Assembly: GCA_027475525.1 (NCBI GenBank)
Contig: JAMWFC010000041.1
Span: 1 to 64,000 of the forward strand
Direction of reading: 5' to 3'
DNA: 64,000 nt
Origin: Macrolepiota albuminosa
Taxonomy: Eukaryota; Basidiomycota; Agaricomycetes; Agaricales; Agaricaceae
A model generated the notes under the pieces. It saw only the letters and a program-made list of their open reading frames with translations. It was not told the origin of the DNA and did not search any database. Of this stretch, positions 11,375 through 21,871 are shown one piece after another. The stretch's first letter is position 1; the number at the start of each line of letters is the position of its first letter. A program made the position numbers and the translations under genes.

Positions 11375-11874
11375 TGTAAGGGGACCACTTCACTATATAT
11401 AGAGCCAGTCACCATGTCCAACAGCTTGGACATTGCACCCTTTTGGGCCAGTTGGTAGAGCACTTGGACTGGCAAGTGTTACTCTCACAGAATGTCCAAG
11501 CTGCAAGGTCATGAGTTCAATTCTCCTAAGATGCACTTTATTTGGGGTCATGTGATTAGAGGTTGCTGGCCTAATTATGTGATAGTACCTTTGATATTGT
11601 GCATTGCAGGAGATACTTGACTATGGCTTACAGGCAAATGTCTGGGGGGTAACTATATAATGGTGTAGTCTTTCCTCTAGTCCAGCTCTCCAATTCTTAC
11701 AGATGTGTGACCCCCCTGCTGAAGGTAGCCGGGTCGTCCACCTCTAGAAAAGGGGCTGATGTAAGGGGACCACTTCACTATATATAGAGCCAGTCACCAT
11801 GTCCAACAGCTTGGACATTGCGCCCTTTTGGGCCAGTTGGTAGAGCACTTGGACTGGCAAGTGTTACTCTCACA
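11375..11874 (+). mobile_element. TRIM 1: miniature LTR retroelement, TSD ATGAT
   Basis: Two 115-bp direct repeats, 11375-11489 and 11760-11874, begin TGTAAGGGG and end CTCTCACA, with only one difference noticed (CACCC versus CGCCC). They flank 270 bp of non-coding DNA. ATGAT occurs on both sides (11370-11374 and 11875-11879). A purine tract AGAAAAGGGG precedes the 3' repeat. These are the marks of a terminal-repeat retrotransposon in miniature, which would need enzymes from other elements. The total length is exactly 500 bp. Confidence 0.85.
11435..11535 (+). tRNA. tRNA-Ala(GGC)-like structure with intron inside TRIM 1
   Basis: The segment folds like a tRNA. The D-arm/A-box is AGTTGGTAGAGCAC. 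The anticodon stem TTGGA pairs with TCCAA around CTGGCA, giving anticodon GGC. A 19-nt insertion sits at the usual intron site after position 37 (11475-11493). The T-arm is ATGAG-TTCAATT-CTCCT. The acceptor ends GCACCCT and AAGATGC pair at five of seven positions. The LTR border at 11489 lies inside the intron-like segment, so only the 5' half is repeated in the 3' LTR. Mismatches make it more likely a tRNA-derived promoter module or relic than a working tRNA. Confidence 0.55.
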
Positions 11875-14800
11875 ATGATGGAAGGTGGACTCTGACCAAA
11901 CCCCAATCACTTCCAGAAGGAGTCAGCATTAGACGCTGCCATTTGATAAGGCACCTCAATCAGAAGTCTAAAAGAATCAATGACAGCAGCACAGGATATA
12001 CTCAAACCCAACATCTGGACCTGTTAGGAATTGATACAATGCATAGCACCAACATTAGTGCTCATAGCATCTGTTGAGGATTTTCCAACCATACCCCAGA
12101 GTAGCCTGGCCAATCAGAATTATATTAAGAGTGAGCAGACCCATATAATTTTAAGTCAGTTTAGAGTCACCATTGGTTGCCATGGATTATAATACCATTG
12201 GTTACCATCATCCATGTGCTGCAGGTTGCTGTTGACAAGTCACCGTTAGAGGGAACCATGAGAAGAGGCACTAAGTGATAGCACTGCAAATGGACTTATC
12301 TTGGAAAATGCAGTAGCACATAGTATATAAGATAGCTACTTCACATGTACATCACAATGAATCGTAACCCTTGAGCACCCAAGTTACATTTAGTGTTCAA
12401 ATCATGCTAGCTCTGCCTGACTTTGTCTCTAAGTTGTGCGCTAGCTTTGTCTATCTCGTCTACATTGTTTACAGTGCCACCTATAGGCACATTATGCTGC
12501 ACTATTCATCTTCTTCTCTATATCCTTGCCTAAACTACAGCACTTACAGTTTGCTAGATAGCACCCAAGGCGCTATCATCTAGCACATTGTTCTATCACA
12601 TTTGCTCAAGCACACCAGGACCCTGTCAGGACTCCTCACAACTATGCATGCCAGGCACTGGAGATGGTGTTGTACTGTGTATACATCCAGCACACCCAAT
12701 CACAATTGGCATCATCAACAGCAAGCAATGGATCTGATCAGTGATAATGCCAATGGCAGCTGGAATGACAGCTGGCATCAATCAATTAGCATAAGGCACA
12801 GCTAGCTGACAACAGTGCTTACAAATTAAGAATAATGCTATTTACTTGTAACAGGCAGTTTGACATTTACCCTGGCACCTGATGCTTCATTTCTCAGTAT
12901 TTAGTTTAATGCATGACGTTTAATTACATTGCTTACAGTTCACCGCTCCTTGGCAACCTTTAGCTGCTTGGTGATGGAGAACTTACTTTTACTATAAATA
13001 CTTACCATTGTAACTAGTTACCAACAGAACAGAGTACCCCAGTTTACACCCCTCAGTTCACCTCACAGTACAGATTTCTTTTGAGCTAACTAAGTTCATA
13101 GTCACCAACTGTCTGGATGTCCTTAGCCTGCTTGCCACAGTTATGCTTATGGAACCTATGTGCCTTGCACCTATGGCAGGCATCATGCAGCTTAGTTGTC
13201 ACTAAGCCTCTAGTTTCCTTGCAGCATCCTCTGCTGCACTTACTCATATTTACCTCCCCTTATCCTTTAGGCACACTTTGTCATTGGTGCACCACCCTTG
13301 CCAAACATCCTTACCAACTATTGTTACTGACCTTCCCCAAATCTTACTATATAACTCATTTTCCAACTTGTTCTCTGGGAACTGCCTGGGACACCCTCAA
13401 CCCTTAGCACACCCAATATATTTTGTACAGGTCAGTAGCTGTAAACCCTATCTGCTACTGATCAACTTTTGGGCATCATCAACAGTGGTGAGCAGTACTA
13501 TGGAGAATGGCAAGATCACCCAACCTCCTGTCAAGATGTGCATCATAGCACTAAAGTGAACAAGCGGCAGTGCATTATTACTAGAGCTAGACACTGCTGA
13601 TTCTGCTTCCAGGTTTTGCAACTACATTGGGCAAGACCATTCCTCTTTACAAGGCTTACTAAGAATGAATGCAGACTCCATCAGCAAAGCCTACAACATC
13701 ATAGCCCACTTTGTACCATGCACTGGCATGTTCAACCCAGGAGAACCCACCTCCCTGCACATAGTTGAGTCTGAAAAGTACCTCCCAGCCAACTCACATC
13801 TCAGCCCATTGGCTGAAGTGACCTGCTTTGCAACATGCTTGGCAGGAAGTAGCCTCTCTCAAGATCTCTTGCTGTGACCCCAAAACTGCCAATCTCCTCA
13901 TCTGTGAGTGTGTATTTATTAGAGGCTGTCAAGTCACAATTAAGGAAGACATTCATAAGCTAATCTAGTGCAACAAATGCCAAAAGATTGAGCATTTCAG
14001 AGCTGTGTGCAAGAATGAAGAAACATGTGCTAAATGTGCAAGCTCCTCTCATACTGCCAATTCATGCCCAGCCACCATACTCAGGTGCATATCATGTGGT
14101 AGCAACTCTACTCATGCAAGCTCAGACTACAAATGCCCTGCCTTCATTGACCAGGGTGCTGAGTTCAATGTTTAATTTCTCAAAAACTGCATGCCATACT
14201 TCCTAGCTGATGACCCAACAACCTGGGCAACTGCCCCACCCAGAAGTGCCCCACCACCTCCACCACTCTCTCTCAAGGCAGCATCCCAGACCCAACAGCC
14301 AGACTCCTCCCCTCAGGACTGGTGGCAGATGCCCCACTTCACACTCCAACAGGAATTCTTCTTCACTCCATCAAGCACCTGTGCCCCCAGCCATATGGGA
14401 AACTTCACAGAGTTTGGATTCACAATGCAGCAGACCAGCCTAAAGCCAAAACTCAAAGCTACAAGCCACTGTTCCTCCTCACACAATGAATAGACTCACT
14501 CTATTAGCCCCTGACAGACTCTGCATTTGGCAGCAAAACACCAGGAAATCTGATTTGGCCCAAGCAGCAATAATTAACTTAGCAAACCTGGCTAACTGGG
14601 ATGTATTAGCACTGCAGGAGCCTTTTCTTGATTGCCTAAGCAACACACAGGCAAGACACAAGCACCCACTTCTGCTCAGTCCTTTTAATAAACACCAAAA
14701 TCTCTACAGATGCTTACATCTCTCTTCCAATCTCCTCTATTGACATCACAGCAACCCAATTCTAAGGTGAGAATGGATACCTGTCTCTGTTCATCTACAA

Positions 14801-15865
14801 CAACTGCCAGCACAACAAATTGTTGGCAGCAATGATGGCATACCTCTAAACTTCCTCAACAGTAGCAAAAGCATCAACTGACAACTATATAGTTTGGCTA
14901 GACAACCTGAATTTACATCATCTCCTATGAGAATCCCTGGACACCTGACACCTCAACAACAGCAAAATCTGCATCTAACCACTCCTCAACCTTCTCAACG
15001 AATAGGATATAGAGCTTGTCTTTCCCCCTGGCATACCTACACTCCAAACAGCCAAAACCCAATGGACAAGACCAGACAATGTCTGGTGCTCCCACTCTGC
15101 CCAGAACCCAATTGTTGTTTGCAACACATCCATATCTCTCCATCCTCTAGTCACTGACTACCTTTCAATTATTATGGAGGTCAACCCTGCTTATAGCACA
15201 CTCTCTGCCAAAACTGTATAAGGACTTCAAGTTGACAGACTAGCTGCTCCTCAACATTGTCCTAAAGGATCAACTTGACACCCCATCTCCAACAACTGAG
15301 ATCACCACAGAGAGTGCATTCCTAGACAAAGTCTCACAACTAACCAATATTGTTCAGGAGATTATTGCCAAGACAAAAGAGTGCCAGTCAGGAAACCATG
15401 TCTCTATTCTAAGAGGTGGTGGAATGAAGACCTCTTGAAGCTGCATGCAAAATGGCAGAGAGCATGCAACCAGGAATACAAATTCTGTGACATCCCTGAC
15501 CATTTAGCTAAAGACAAGGCATCACAACTATCCTGTAAAATGGCAGAAGCAGTCAAGAAGGCAAAAGAGGAGCATTGGAATGACTTGCTAGAAACAATCA
15601 GCACCCAACAAATCTATCTTGCCAACAAATACATTACATGAGAGCCATCTGACCTCTTCTGTGAAAGAACCTCCACAACACATTCCACCAATGATAACAG
15701 CAGCCCCCTCCACATGTTAACCTGCAATGACAAGAAGGCCACAATCTTTGCTAAGTCCCTTGCCCCTCCCCTACCCACTACTTACCACTAGCACTTAGAT
15801 GACTCTTCTGTGTTTTCCAGGAACTGCATTACCAAGGCAATAGCTGATCTTTTGCCAATGAAGGC

Positions 15866-16242
15866 TGTTAGAATATCAGACAGGTGGACGTCACAACTAA
15901 GTAGATCAATATTAGTTAAAGATCCTCAGTCCCGTATAAAAGACTATATTTCACTGTACCTAAGTAGATCGATATTAGTTAAAAATCTACTAGAGTGGTA
16001 AGTATAGTGCGTAGATAAAGTTAATATGGTTGCTCACCCTCAGTCCCGTATAAAAGACTGAGGGTGCTGTATGTACTATCTTGTATATATATGTATAGTG
16101 AGTGGACAATGGCCATTGTCAATATCTGGTGGCCATTGTGAACGTCTCATATATGTTAGCAGCCAGGGCCAGATACAAAGGAGTGTGATATTGAACAAGG
16201 GAGGTGTGATGTGGTGTTTGGTCAGTAGGTTAATTCCTAACA
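15866..16242 (-). repeat. Copia 1 3' LTR
   Basis: 377 bp, about 95 percent like its partner. It contains an internal duplication (GTAGATCAATATTAGTTAAA, again at 15964) and the conserved hairpin at 16035-16066. The next bases, read on the minus strand, are the purine tract GTGAGGAGGAG. It is about 20 bp longer than the 5' LTR, mainly because of an extra segment around CAATATCTGGTGGCCATTG. Confidence 0.9.
16035..16066. promoter_or_regulatory. Conserved LTR hairpin (copia 1, 3' LTR)
   Basis: An 11-bp perfect stem CACCCTCAGTC / GACTGAGGGTG closes a 10-nt loop. The same stem is in LTRs at 21684, 22850, 57755 and 58257. A half copy (CCTCAGTC...GACT) lies upstream at about 15931. Confidence 0.85.
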
Positions 16243-16267
16243 CTCCTCCTCACATATGGACATGGTG

Positions 16268-17059
16268 CTACATGAGGCCAAGTTGAGGGTGAAGGGACTG
16301 GAATGTGGGGTTAGGCAGTGCTTTCATGAATATATCTGCGGTATTGTCTTTTGAAGGGACTCGGTGTAAGGCTATCTTGTGTGTCTGGACGTGCTCGCAG
16401 AGAAAGTGGTACTTTATGTCGATGTGCTTGACCCTTGCGTGCAGAAGGGGGTCTTCAGATAGCACGATGGCAGAATTGTTGTCACAATACATACGTGTAG
16501 GCTGAGACGTGAAATCATGACCAATGTCTTTGAACAGTGCTCAAAGCCAAATGCACTCCTGCACACATTCAAAGGCTGCCATGTATTCAGCTTTGCATGA
16601 GGATGCTGCGACCGTGTGTTGCTTTCTGACCGCCCATGAGACTGCGCCGGAATCGAGGTTCCACACATATCCACCAACACTGCGCCTGGTATATATACAG
16701 CTAGCCCAGTCCAAATCCATAAAGCCCATGAGATTTACGTGCTCCTCCTTTCCTCCGAGATGGAGGCAAAGATGGCGAGAGCCCTTGAGATAGCAAACCA
16801 GGCAGATAGCGGCATTCCAGTGGATAGACGTTAGGTATTGCATTAACTGCTGTACTGCAAACACAATGTCTGGGTGAGTGGAGATAGCGAGGTATAGAAG
16901 GCATCCAACCAACTGGCGGTATGGAGTCTTCTCGAGTGTGCATTGTTCTTCCTGGGATAAGATGCTGTGATCAATGCATTGTAACTTCGAATTGGGGTCC
17001 ATAGGCAAGGAGAGGGGGTTGTCAGGTTCCCCTGAGTCAGGGGCTTTCTGGGAAAGCAA
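16268..17059 (-). pseudogene. Copia 1 pol: end of RT and RNase H
   Basis: This is the C-terminal end of copia pol. It reads TPYRQLVGCLLYLAISTHPD, then DSGAVSWAVRKQHTVAASSC and KAEYMAAFECVQE, then YCDNNSAIVLSEDPLLHARV and KHIDIKYHFLCEH, and ends PSKDNTADIFMKALPNPTFQ. These are the conserved RNase H blocks of Ty1/copia. A frame change near 16520 splits it. It is separated from the RT block by the 17060-17865 insert. The element's 3' LTR follows directly after the stop at 16268. Confidence 0.85.
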
Positions 17060-17865
17060 TGCCCTTACGAGGTGGACTTGACCTACGGATAATCGGGTGT
17101 CTAGAACTCTGGGGCTAGGACTCCGGGGTTTGAGATGCAGACAGGGGTGATCCCAGGGAAGGGAACTTGGTCCAGGGGTCTTGGGCTTTAGAGGCCAGGA
17201 ATTGGGTGGGGGTCGAGTTAGGAACTGGGGGTTCTAAGACAAGACCGGGTTAACAAATTGCAAGTCGCGAAGTGCATACCAAACTTAAAGCACACGGTTG
17301 TTCAAGTGTGCCAGTCAAAGCATGCCAGTCAGTGCATACCAATCAAGCAGAGGGCATGCAACAATTCAAGTTAATATCAAGACTAGCGAAGTCAAAGCAT
17401 GCCAGTCAGTGCATACCAATCAAGCAGAGGGCATGCAACAATTCAAGTTAATATCAAGACTAGCGAATACAATGGGGAGCTACACTATAAGTACTACGGG
17501 GCCAGGTCCGGGTTTCTGGAGTTCTGGGGTGTCTGGGATAAGTTCTGGGGGGCATTGAGTAGCCAGAGGGGGACTGTATACCGGGATCACACATGTGGGG
17601 CACGCGATCAATTGGTGTGGAGAGAGCCATGATGCGTGATGCGTGATGGCCCGGAAGCGGTTGGCGTGATCTGGTTGTTGATTGGGGGTTGATGGCGGTT
17701 GATCCTGGGTCCGTGATGTGGGGTTGCCGGGGGGTGCTGGGTGATGGCAGTCCTTGATGCATGTGATGGCAGGGCGCATTCTGTGGGGTCAGAGGGAGGG
17801 TCCCAGACGGGGTTCTGGGGGTGTCCTGGGGTGGATCCGGAGAGGAGGGGTCATGACAGGGGTGA
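17060..17865 (-). other. Proline-rich insert between RT and RNase H of copia 1
   Basis: In related copia proteins the RT stretch ending QKDAHP is followed closely by a PMDPNSKLQ-type motif. Here about 800 bp separate KDAHP (17865) from PMDPNSKLQC (near 17000). Part is open and proline-rich on the minus strand (PDPPQDTPRTPSG, PLTPQNAP); the rest has stops and a 77-bp tandem duplication. It may be an inserted fragment. I do not recognise its source. Confidence 0.45.
17314..17467. repeat. Exact 77-bp tandem duplication
   Basis: Units 17314-17390 and 17391-17467 are identical and lie within the insert in copia 1. Removing one shortens the insert but does not explain it. Confidence 0.9.
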
Positions 17866-18770
17866 GCATCCTTTTGACTAAATTGGCGGATGATTTTGTC
17901 GATAAGAGCTGTCTGTGAGAGTTTCATGGTGTGATTAGGGCGATCCCATTCTACAGCAATGCTGACAATGTATCGTGGGGTTCCAAGATTGGAGATAGTC
18001 CAGGCTTGCCTCATTTGGTCCTTAAAGCGCTCATTTTCTGCTTTAGAGCTGGCAATCAACAAGAAGTCGTTGACGTGAAGTGCTGCGATGACTGTGCCCT
18101 TGTCAGTAGAACGGTAATAGATGCAGGATTTGCATGGTAGTCTGCTGAAGCCCCAAGAGATCATCTTGTCATTGACTGTCTTGTTCCAAATCCGGCCTGC
18201 CTGTTTTATCCTGTAGAGTCATTTCACCAGCATCCACACCCAGTCTTCCTTCCCCTCTTCTTTGAAGCCTTCAGGTTGTTGCATGTATTGGACCTCGTCG
18301 TCTGGGAGGATGCCGTATAGAAAAGCTGTTTTGATGTCAATTTGTGTCATGTCCCATTCCCTTCACGGTTGTGAGGTGTAACAAGATGTGCCATGACTCC
18401 ATACATGCCATTGGTGAGGTTGTCTTTGTGTAGTCCCGCCCTTGTATTTGCTCATAGCTGTGGAATATGAGTCTCATCTTGAATCTGACTGCTTTCCCAT
18501 GTTTGTCTCGTTTAATTTTGAAGACTGGTCTGCCGGACCTGATCTTCTGACCAGCAGGGACCACAGAGCACGGGTCAAGTTGATAGACTCCCATCTCCTG
18601 TAGAGACCTGAGTTCATCCCTGTACGTGTTTTCCCATTTTGGGTAGTCTCCTGACTCCTTTGCCTCTTGCCAGGTTCAAGGCTCGTTGCTGATTTCTGAA
18701 GTGGTGTAACCACCATCAATTTCACCCATAGCAGCAAGAAGGTGGTCAAGGTCATTGTCTAGGTATGTCT
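17460..18770 (-). pseudogene. Copia 1 reverse transcriptase
   Basis: Conserved copia RT blocks are visible in several frames. The first half (18755-18337) has FKIKRDKHGKAVRFKMRLI and ETTSPMACMESWHILLHL-like sequence. The middle part is frameshifted. The second half (18164-17870) has SWGFSRLPCKSCIYYRSTDK, then ALHVNDFLLIASSKAENERF and DLGTPRYIV-like sequence. The catalytic VDD motif reads VND, so one aspartate is lost. With stops and frame changes, the enzyme is dead. Confidence 0.8.
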
Positions 18771-19099
18771 GGATCTGAGTCCGCATCCCTGGTCCCATGA
18801 TTGTGTGCTCCTGGTTCCTGATCAACTCCCTGTTGGGCGGGATCGGGTGTGTCCATGATGCTATTGATCCTTCGACTCGCTCTGGCAGCTCTCAGGTGTT
18901 CACCTGCCTCAACAGATTCTTGTACTGCCTTCTGAACTCACAACGGCACATTCTCTGAGTCTGCTCTGGCTGTCAGAATCAGGACACAACTTGACCTGCG
19001 AGGTGGAGGCAGTGGCTGATACTGGTTATCTTGCTCATCAGCTCTGGGTTGAGGATGCAACAGAGGCATGCTGATGTCATCATCATAGGTCAATATCTG

Positions 19100-19788
19100 G
19101 GGTCTTTCAAGCTGGTGATCGGGAGGTGGGTCACTCTCGGGTACGGGTGAGGAGAGTTGAGTAGCATTATCAAAACTTTTGCAGAACTTAACATGGTATG
19201 TCTCATCGATCTTTCCGGTGCTTCGCTCGTAACACCTGTAGGCTTTGGAGTTCTGGCTGTATCCTATAAGAATGCATTCAATGGAGCATGCATAGATTTT
19301 GGGATTGTGGGAGTTTAATATCAGTACGAACCATCGTGTCCTGTTCGGTATACTCTGAGCTTCCCTTGGATCTCGTTTTCTCTAGTGATCTGCCAAGCTT
19401 TGAGGTGTGTCAATGTGTCTGCCTTTCATCTCAGAAGGATAGTCCAGTGCTTGTTTGTAAAATCATCAACTAGATTCATTATATATAGGTATCCATTATG
19501 CAATACAACTGTCTGCAGCCCTGTCAGGTCTGCCCAGACTATCTCTAGTTTACGTGTTGCCCTTTGCCCCTCCTCCCGCACTTTTGGGACTGCATTTCTG
19601 GTCTGTTTACTGAGAATGCATGAGTCACATTTGGGTGGTTTGGAGGCAAAGGTAGAGGGCATACCTAGAACTAGTCCAGTTCTTGCCATCTCTATGACCA
19701 TTTGATAGCTGGCATGCCTGAGTTGGCGATGCCAGGTTTCTAGGTCAGCAGCATCCTGGGATATGAGGGCGTGATGTCCAGTTTGCAC
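19100..19788 (-). pseudogene. Copia 1 pre-integrase and integrase, partly deleted
   Basis: The GAG-pre-integrase/zinc block reads DLETWHRQLRHASYQMVIEM, then CDSCILSKQTRNAVPK. The integrase core begins VWADLTG and continues NLVDDFTNKHW. After about 19380 the core looks shortened: the usual second Asp and Glu blocks are not found before sequence resembling the integrase tail (19080-19270). This suggests an internal deletion of several hundred bases. Confidence 0.75.
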
Positions 19789-19815
19789 AGTATTGAGTGT
19801 GAGAGAATAAAGTCG

Positions 19816-20625
19816 CTAGTTGGGGATAAGAGGTCCTTGTGCCACGAGAGTACGAGTGGAATGGTCGATAATTCTAACAGATGAGTTGTTGAACAAGCAG
19901 TCTAAACCTGAGCGGTTTGCAAGTGAACTGACAGATACAAGGCAAACTGTGGCATTAGGAATGTATAGGGCATCTTCCAGCAGGATGTCTGCCCCTTTTG
20001 TGATGTGGAAACGAATGGTTCCCACTCCTATCGCTGTGACAGATGAACCGCCGAGACCTTTGACAAGTCGATGTGGAATGGGATGTAGGGTTGCAAAATT
20101 GTTCTGACATGGTGAGATGTGTACAGCTGCACCTGAGTCAATTAAGAAGGGGATACTGTCGATGGAAGTGATTGGATTATATTTAGATTGCAGTACAGGA
20201 GCAGTGTTGGCAGACAGGATTTGTTCCTTGATTTCTGACACCTGTTCCTTCCAGTTTATGTTGGTATCTGTGCTATCAAAGGCTATGAATCCGGTGTGTT
20301 TCCAAGCCTCTGTGCTGTGTGATGACACGGTCAGAGGTGTAGCAACGCTGGCAAGTGCTGCTGTCTCTGTAGGGGTAGGGAGTTGACCTAGCTGGGTCTG
20401 GTCGACATACCACAGTTTTCCATCAAGTCTGGTCACAGCCATGAAGGTCCTTTCCAGAGTTGGCTTGGACATCTTCTCACTAGTTTTGTTTTCTCTGGAT
20501 GCTCTCTGTGCAGCTTGTGCATTGGTGACAGATTTCCCAGCCATACCTCCTCCCTTTTGCACACAGAAAAGCTTTGAGTGTCCACAGCATGGGCGTTTGA
20601 GTGCATGACAGTTTTCACAGCACAC
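19816..20625 (-). CDS. Copia 1 zinc knuckle and aspartic protease region
   Basis: This is the longest intact frame of the element, 269 codons. It starts with a Cys/His cluster (CCENCHALKRPCCGH) resembling a modified gag zinc knuckle, and the retropepsin active site FLIDSGAAVHISP is near residue 160. In copia this protease cuts the Gag-Pol polyprotein. It ends just before the pre-integrase block, with a frame break between them. The start is arbitrary because the natural protein is part of a polyprotein. Confidence 0.8.
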   Translation of the reverse strand: MCCENCHALKRPCCGHSKLFCVQKGGGMAGKSVTNAQAAQRASRENKTSEKMSKPTLERTFMAVTRLDGKLWYVDQTQLGQLPTPTETAALASVATPLTVSSHSTEAWKHTGFIAFDSTDTNINWKEQVSEIKEQILSANTAPVLQSKYNPITSIDSIPFLIDSGAAVHISPCQNNFATLHPIPHRLVKGLGGSSVTAIGVGTIRFHITKGADILLEDALYIPNATVCLVSVSSLANRSGLDCLFNNSSVRIIDHSTRTLVAQGPLIPN

Positions 20626-20844
20626 TGTAATGTCCTGGGAGATCAGTGGTGCAAGGACTACTACCCCCTCTTGCGCTCAATGCCATGGCATAGTTGAACT
20701 TGGCTTTTGCATTGATGATATTCTGGGCATTTTCCATGAGGAGGTGAATCGCTGTAGGGTCGCACGGAGATTTCTTGGTGCTGCCACTGATGAGGGTGGA
20801 AACAGAGTTCTGAAGAGCCTTGAAAGATGGATTGTTGAGGCTAT

Positions 20845-21327
20845 TTAGGAGTGCAATGCAGGTGAATAAGTCCCTGTCAACCTGTCCGATGGTTCAGAGA
20901 GCGAGCAATAGGTTGACAGAGCCTCCTGAAGGAGAGCAATCTGTTTGATTGGGCCCTCACGCTGTGCACGGGCCTTGAGGTCAGCAAAACACTGCATGGC
21001 CCCTTCATCCATTACAAGGTCATGGTGTTCTGAACTGTCAAGGGCTGACTTGATGAAGGTGATGGCCAGACGGTCATTCAGACCCCAGTTGGTGTGAGCA
21101 CAAGGTTTGGATTCAATATTCAGGCGCGTAATGACAGCGTCAAAAACGTAGGCATAGAGGCTGTTAAGGATCAGAGCGTCCTTCAAGCTATCCATCCACT
21201 GGGAAAAATTGCCATCAGCACACTTGTATTTCATCTCCTCCCATCTGTGGTGAATGATCTGCTTGGGGATGGAAGGGTTCGTTGTGTCAGTGGGTAGAAC
21301 TGATTGTGAAGGAGATATGGAAGCCAT
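20845..21327 (-). CDS. Copia 1 gag N-terminal part
   Basis: A 160-codon frame from MASISPSQS. It contains the run YKCADGNFSQWMDSLKDALI and later KARAQREGPIKQ, giving a helical capsid-like domain, as in UBN2-type copia Gag. It lies just downstream of the 5' LTR and primer site. An upstream in-frame ATG adds five residues; I prefer the inner start, which gives MAS. The zinc-knuckle part is in another frame (20625), so a break separates them. Confidence 0.7.
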   Translation of the reverse strand: MASISPSQSVLPTDTTNPSIPKQIIHHRWEEMKYKCADGNFSQWMDSLKDALILNSLYAYVFDAVITRLNIESKPCAHTNWGLNDRLAITFIKSALDSSEHHDLVMDEGAMQCFADLKARAQREGPIKQIALLQEALSTYCSLSEPSDRLTGTYSPALHS

Positions 21328-21500
21328 TGCAGAGAGAAACACAGGCTAATCAGAGGTGGTGAAGGCCCAAAAGCTGGAAAGAAGAGACAAGAGGCAGAGG
21401 TATGTGATGCGATGCATAGTAAGATGAGGAGTGGGTGCCTGAAGACGGTCTGGAGGTCTGGTATTCTTGTGATTGACATATCTTTGGCCAAAACGTCGTC

Positions 21501-21514
21501 AAATGCCCATAACC
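21501..21514 (-). promoter_or_regulatory. Primer-binding site of copia 1
   Basis: Read on the minus strand directly after the 5' LTR: GGTTATGGGCATTT. It resembles the primer site used by copia elements that prime from a half-molecule of initiator tRNA-Met (GGTTATGGGC core complementary to the anticodon region). The inference rests on that known copia feature. Confidence 0.6.
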
Positions 21515-21871
21515 TGTTAGAATATCAGACAGGCAGATGTCACAACTAAGTAGATCAATATTAGTTAAAGATCCTCAGTCCCGTATAAAAGACTATATTT
21601 CACTGTACCTAAGTAGATCAATATTAGTTAAAGATCTACTGGAGTGGTAAGTATAGTGCATAGATAAAGTTAATATGGTTGCTCACCCTCAGTCCCATAT
21701 AAAAGACTGAGGGTGCTGTATGTACTATCTCATATATATATGTATGGTGAGTGGACAATGGCCATTGTGAACGTCTTGTATATGTTAGCAGCCAGGGCCA
21801 GATACAAAGGAGTGTGATATTGAACAAGGGAGGTGTGATGTGGTGTTTGGTTGGTAGGTCAATTCCTAACA
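21515..21871 (-). repeat. Copia 1 5' LTR
   Basis: 357 bp, TGTTAG to CTAACA on the plus strand. It contains the hairpin at 21684-21715 (stem CACCCTCAGTC / GACTGAGGGTG). The target duplication AAGGC follows. Confidence 0.9.
21684..21715. promoter_or_regulatory. Conserved LTR hairpin (copia 1, 5' LTR)
   Basis: An 11-bp perfect stem with a 10-nt loop, identical in the stem to that of the partner LTR. Confidence 0.85.

Larger units (their letters stand above)
11144..12717 (+). mobile_element. Solo gypsy LTR family A, split by a TRIM
   Basis: It starts TGATAGGCTTCTACTCAG and ends TTGGCATCATCA. It matches the LTRs of the full gypsy element (36555-37625 and 48689-49585, reversed) and the solo copy at 56467-57478. 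A 500-bp TRIM at 11375-11874 interrupts it. Compared with the gypsy copies, many CpG sites appear here as TpG or CpA, so this is an older copy. No clean target duplication is visible. Confidence 0.8.
11012..13481 (+). mobile_element. Solo gypsy LTR family B, split by an LTR-A insertion
   Basis: The left part (11012-11143) starts TGATAGGACTCC. The right part (12718-13481) ends TTTTGGGCATCATCA. Together they equal the reverse complement of the LTR-B copy at 30004-30971: the right part begins ACAGCAAGCAATGGATC exactly where the left part stops. The copy sits within LINE ORF1. The flanks (ATGG left, ACAG right) do not give a clean target duplication. Confidence 0.8.
10850..14493 (+). pseudogene. 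LINE ORF1 (nucleic-acid-binding, gag-like), interrupted
   Basis: The N-terminal part is at about 10850-11008 (LLFKLRDDLNDALYSLDVQ). After the inserted LTR nest, coding resumes at 13482 (TVVSSTMENGKI) and continues through LLLELDTADSASRFCN and KAYNIIAHFVPCTGMFNPGE. Three zinc knuckles at about 13975-14150 have the pattern C-x2-C-x4-H-x4-C (CNKC, CAKC, CISC). After these comes a segment with MPYFLADDPTTW and a proline-rich tail. This matches the ORF1 layout of fungal Tad/I-type LINEs, which coats the RNA and aids target-primed reverse transcription. Stops and frame changes make it a pseudogene. Confidence 0.75.
15866..21871 (-). mobile_element. Copia element 1 with both LTRs, TSD AAGGC
   Basis: A Ty1/copia element of 6.0 kb on the minus strand is inserted in the LINE. 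LTRs are 15866-16242 (3') and 21515-21871 (5'), starting TGTTAG and ending TAACA. AAGGC flanks both sides (15861-15865, 21872-21876), and joining the flanks restores the LINE frame (PMKALSLDD). The minus-strand order is gag, zinc knuckle plus protease, integrase, RT, RNase H, as expected for copia. A primer site is at 21501-21514 and a purine tract at 16243-16253. Stops, short deletions and an 800-bp insert between RT and RNase H make it non-autonomous. Confidence 0.9.
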
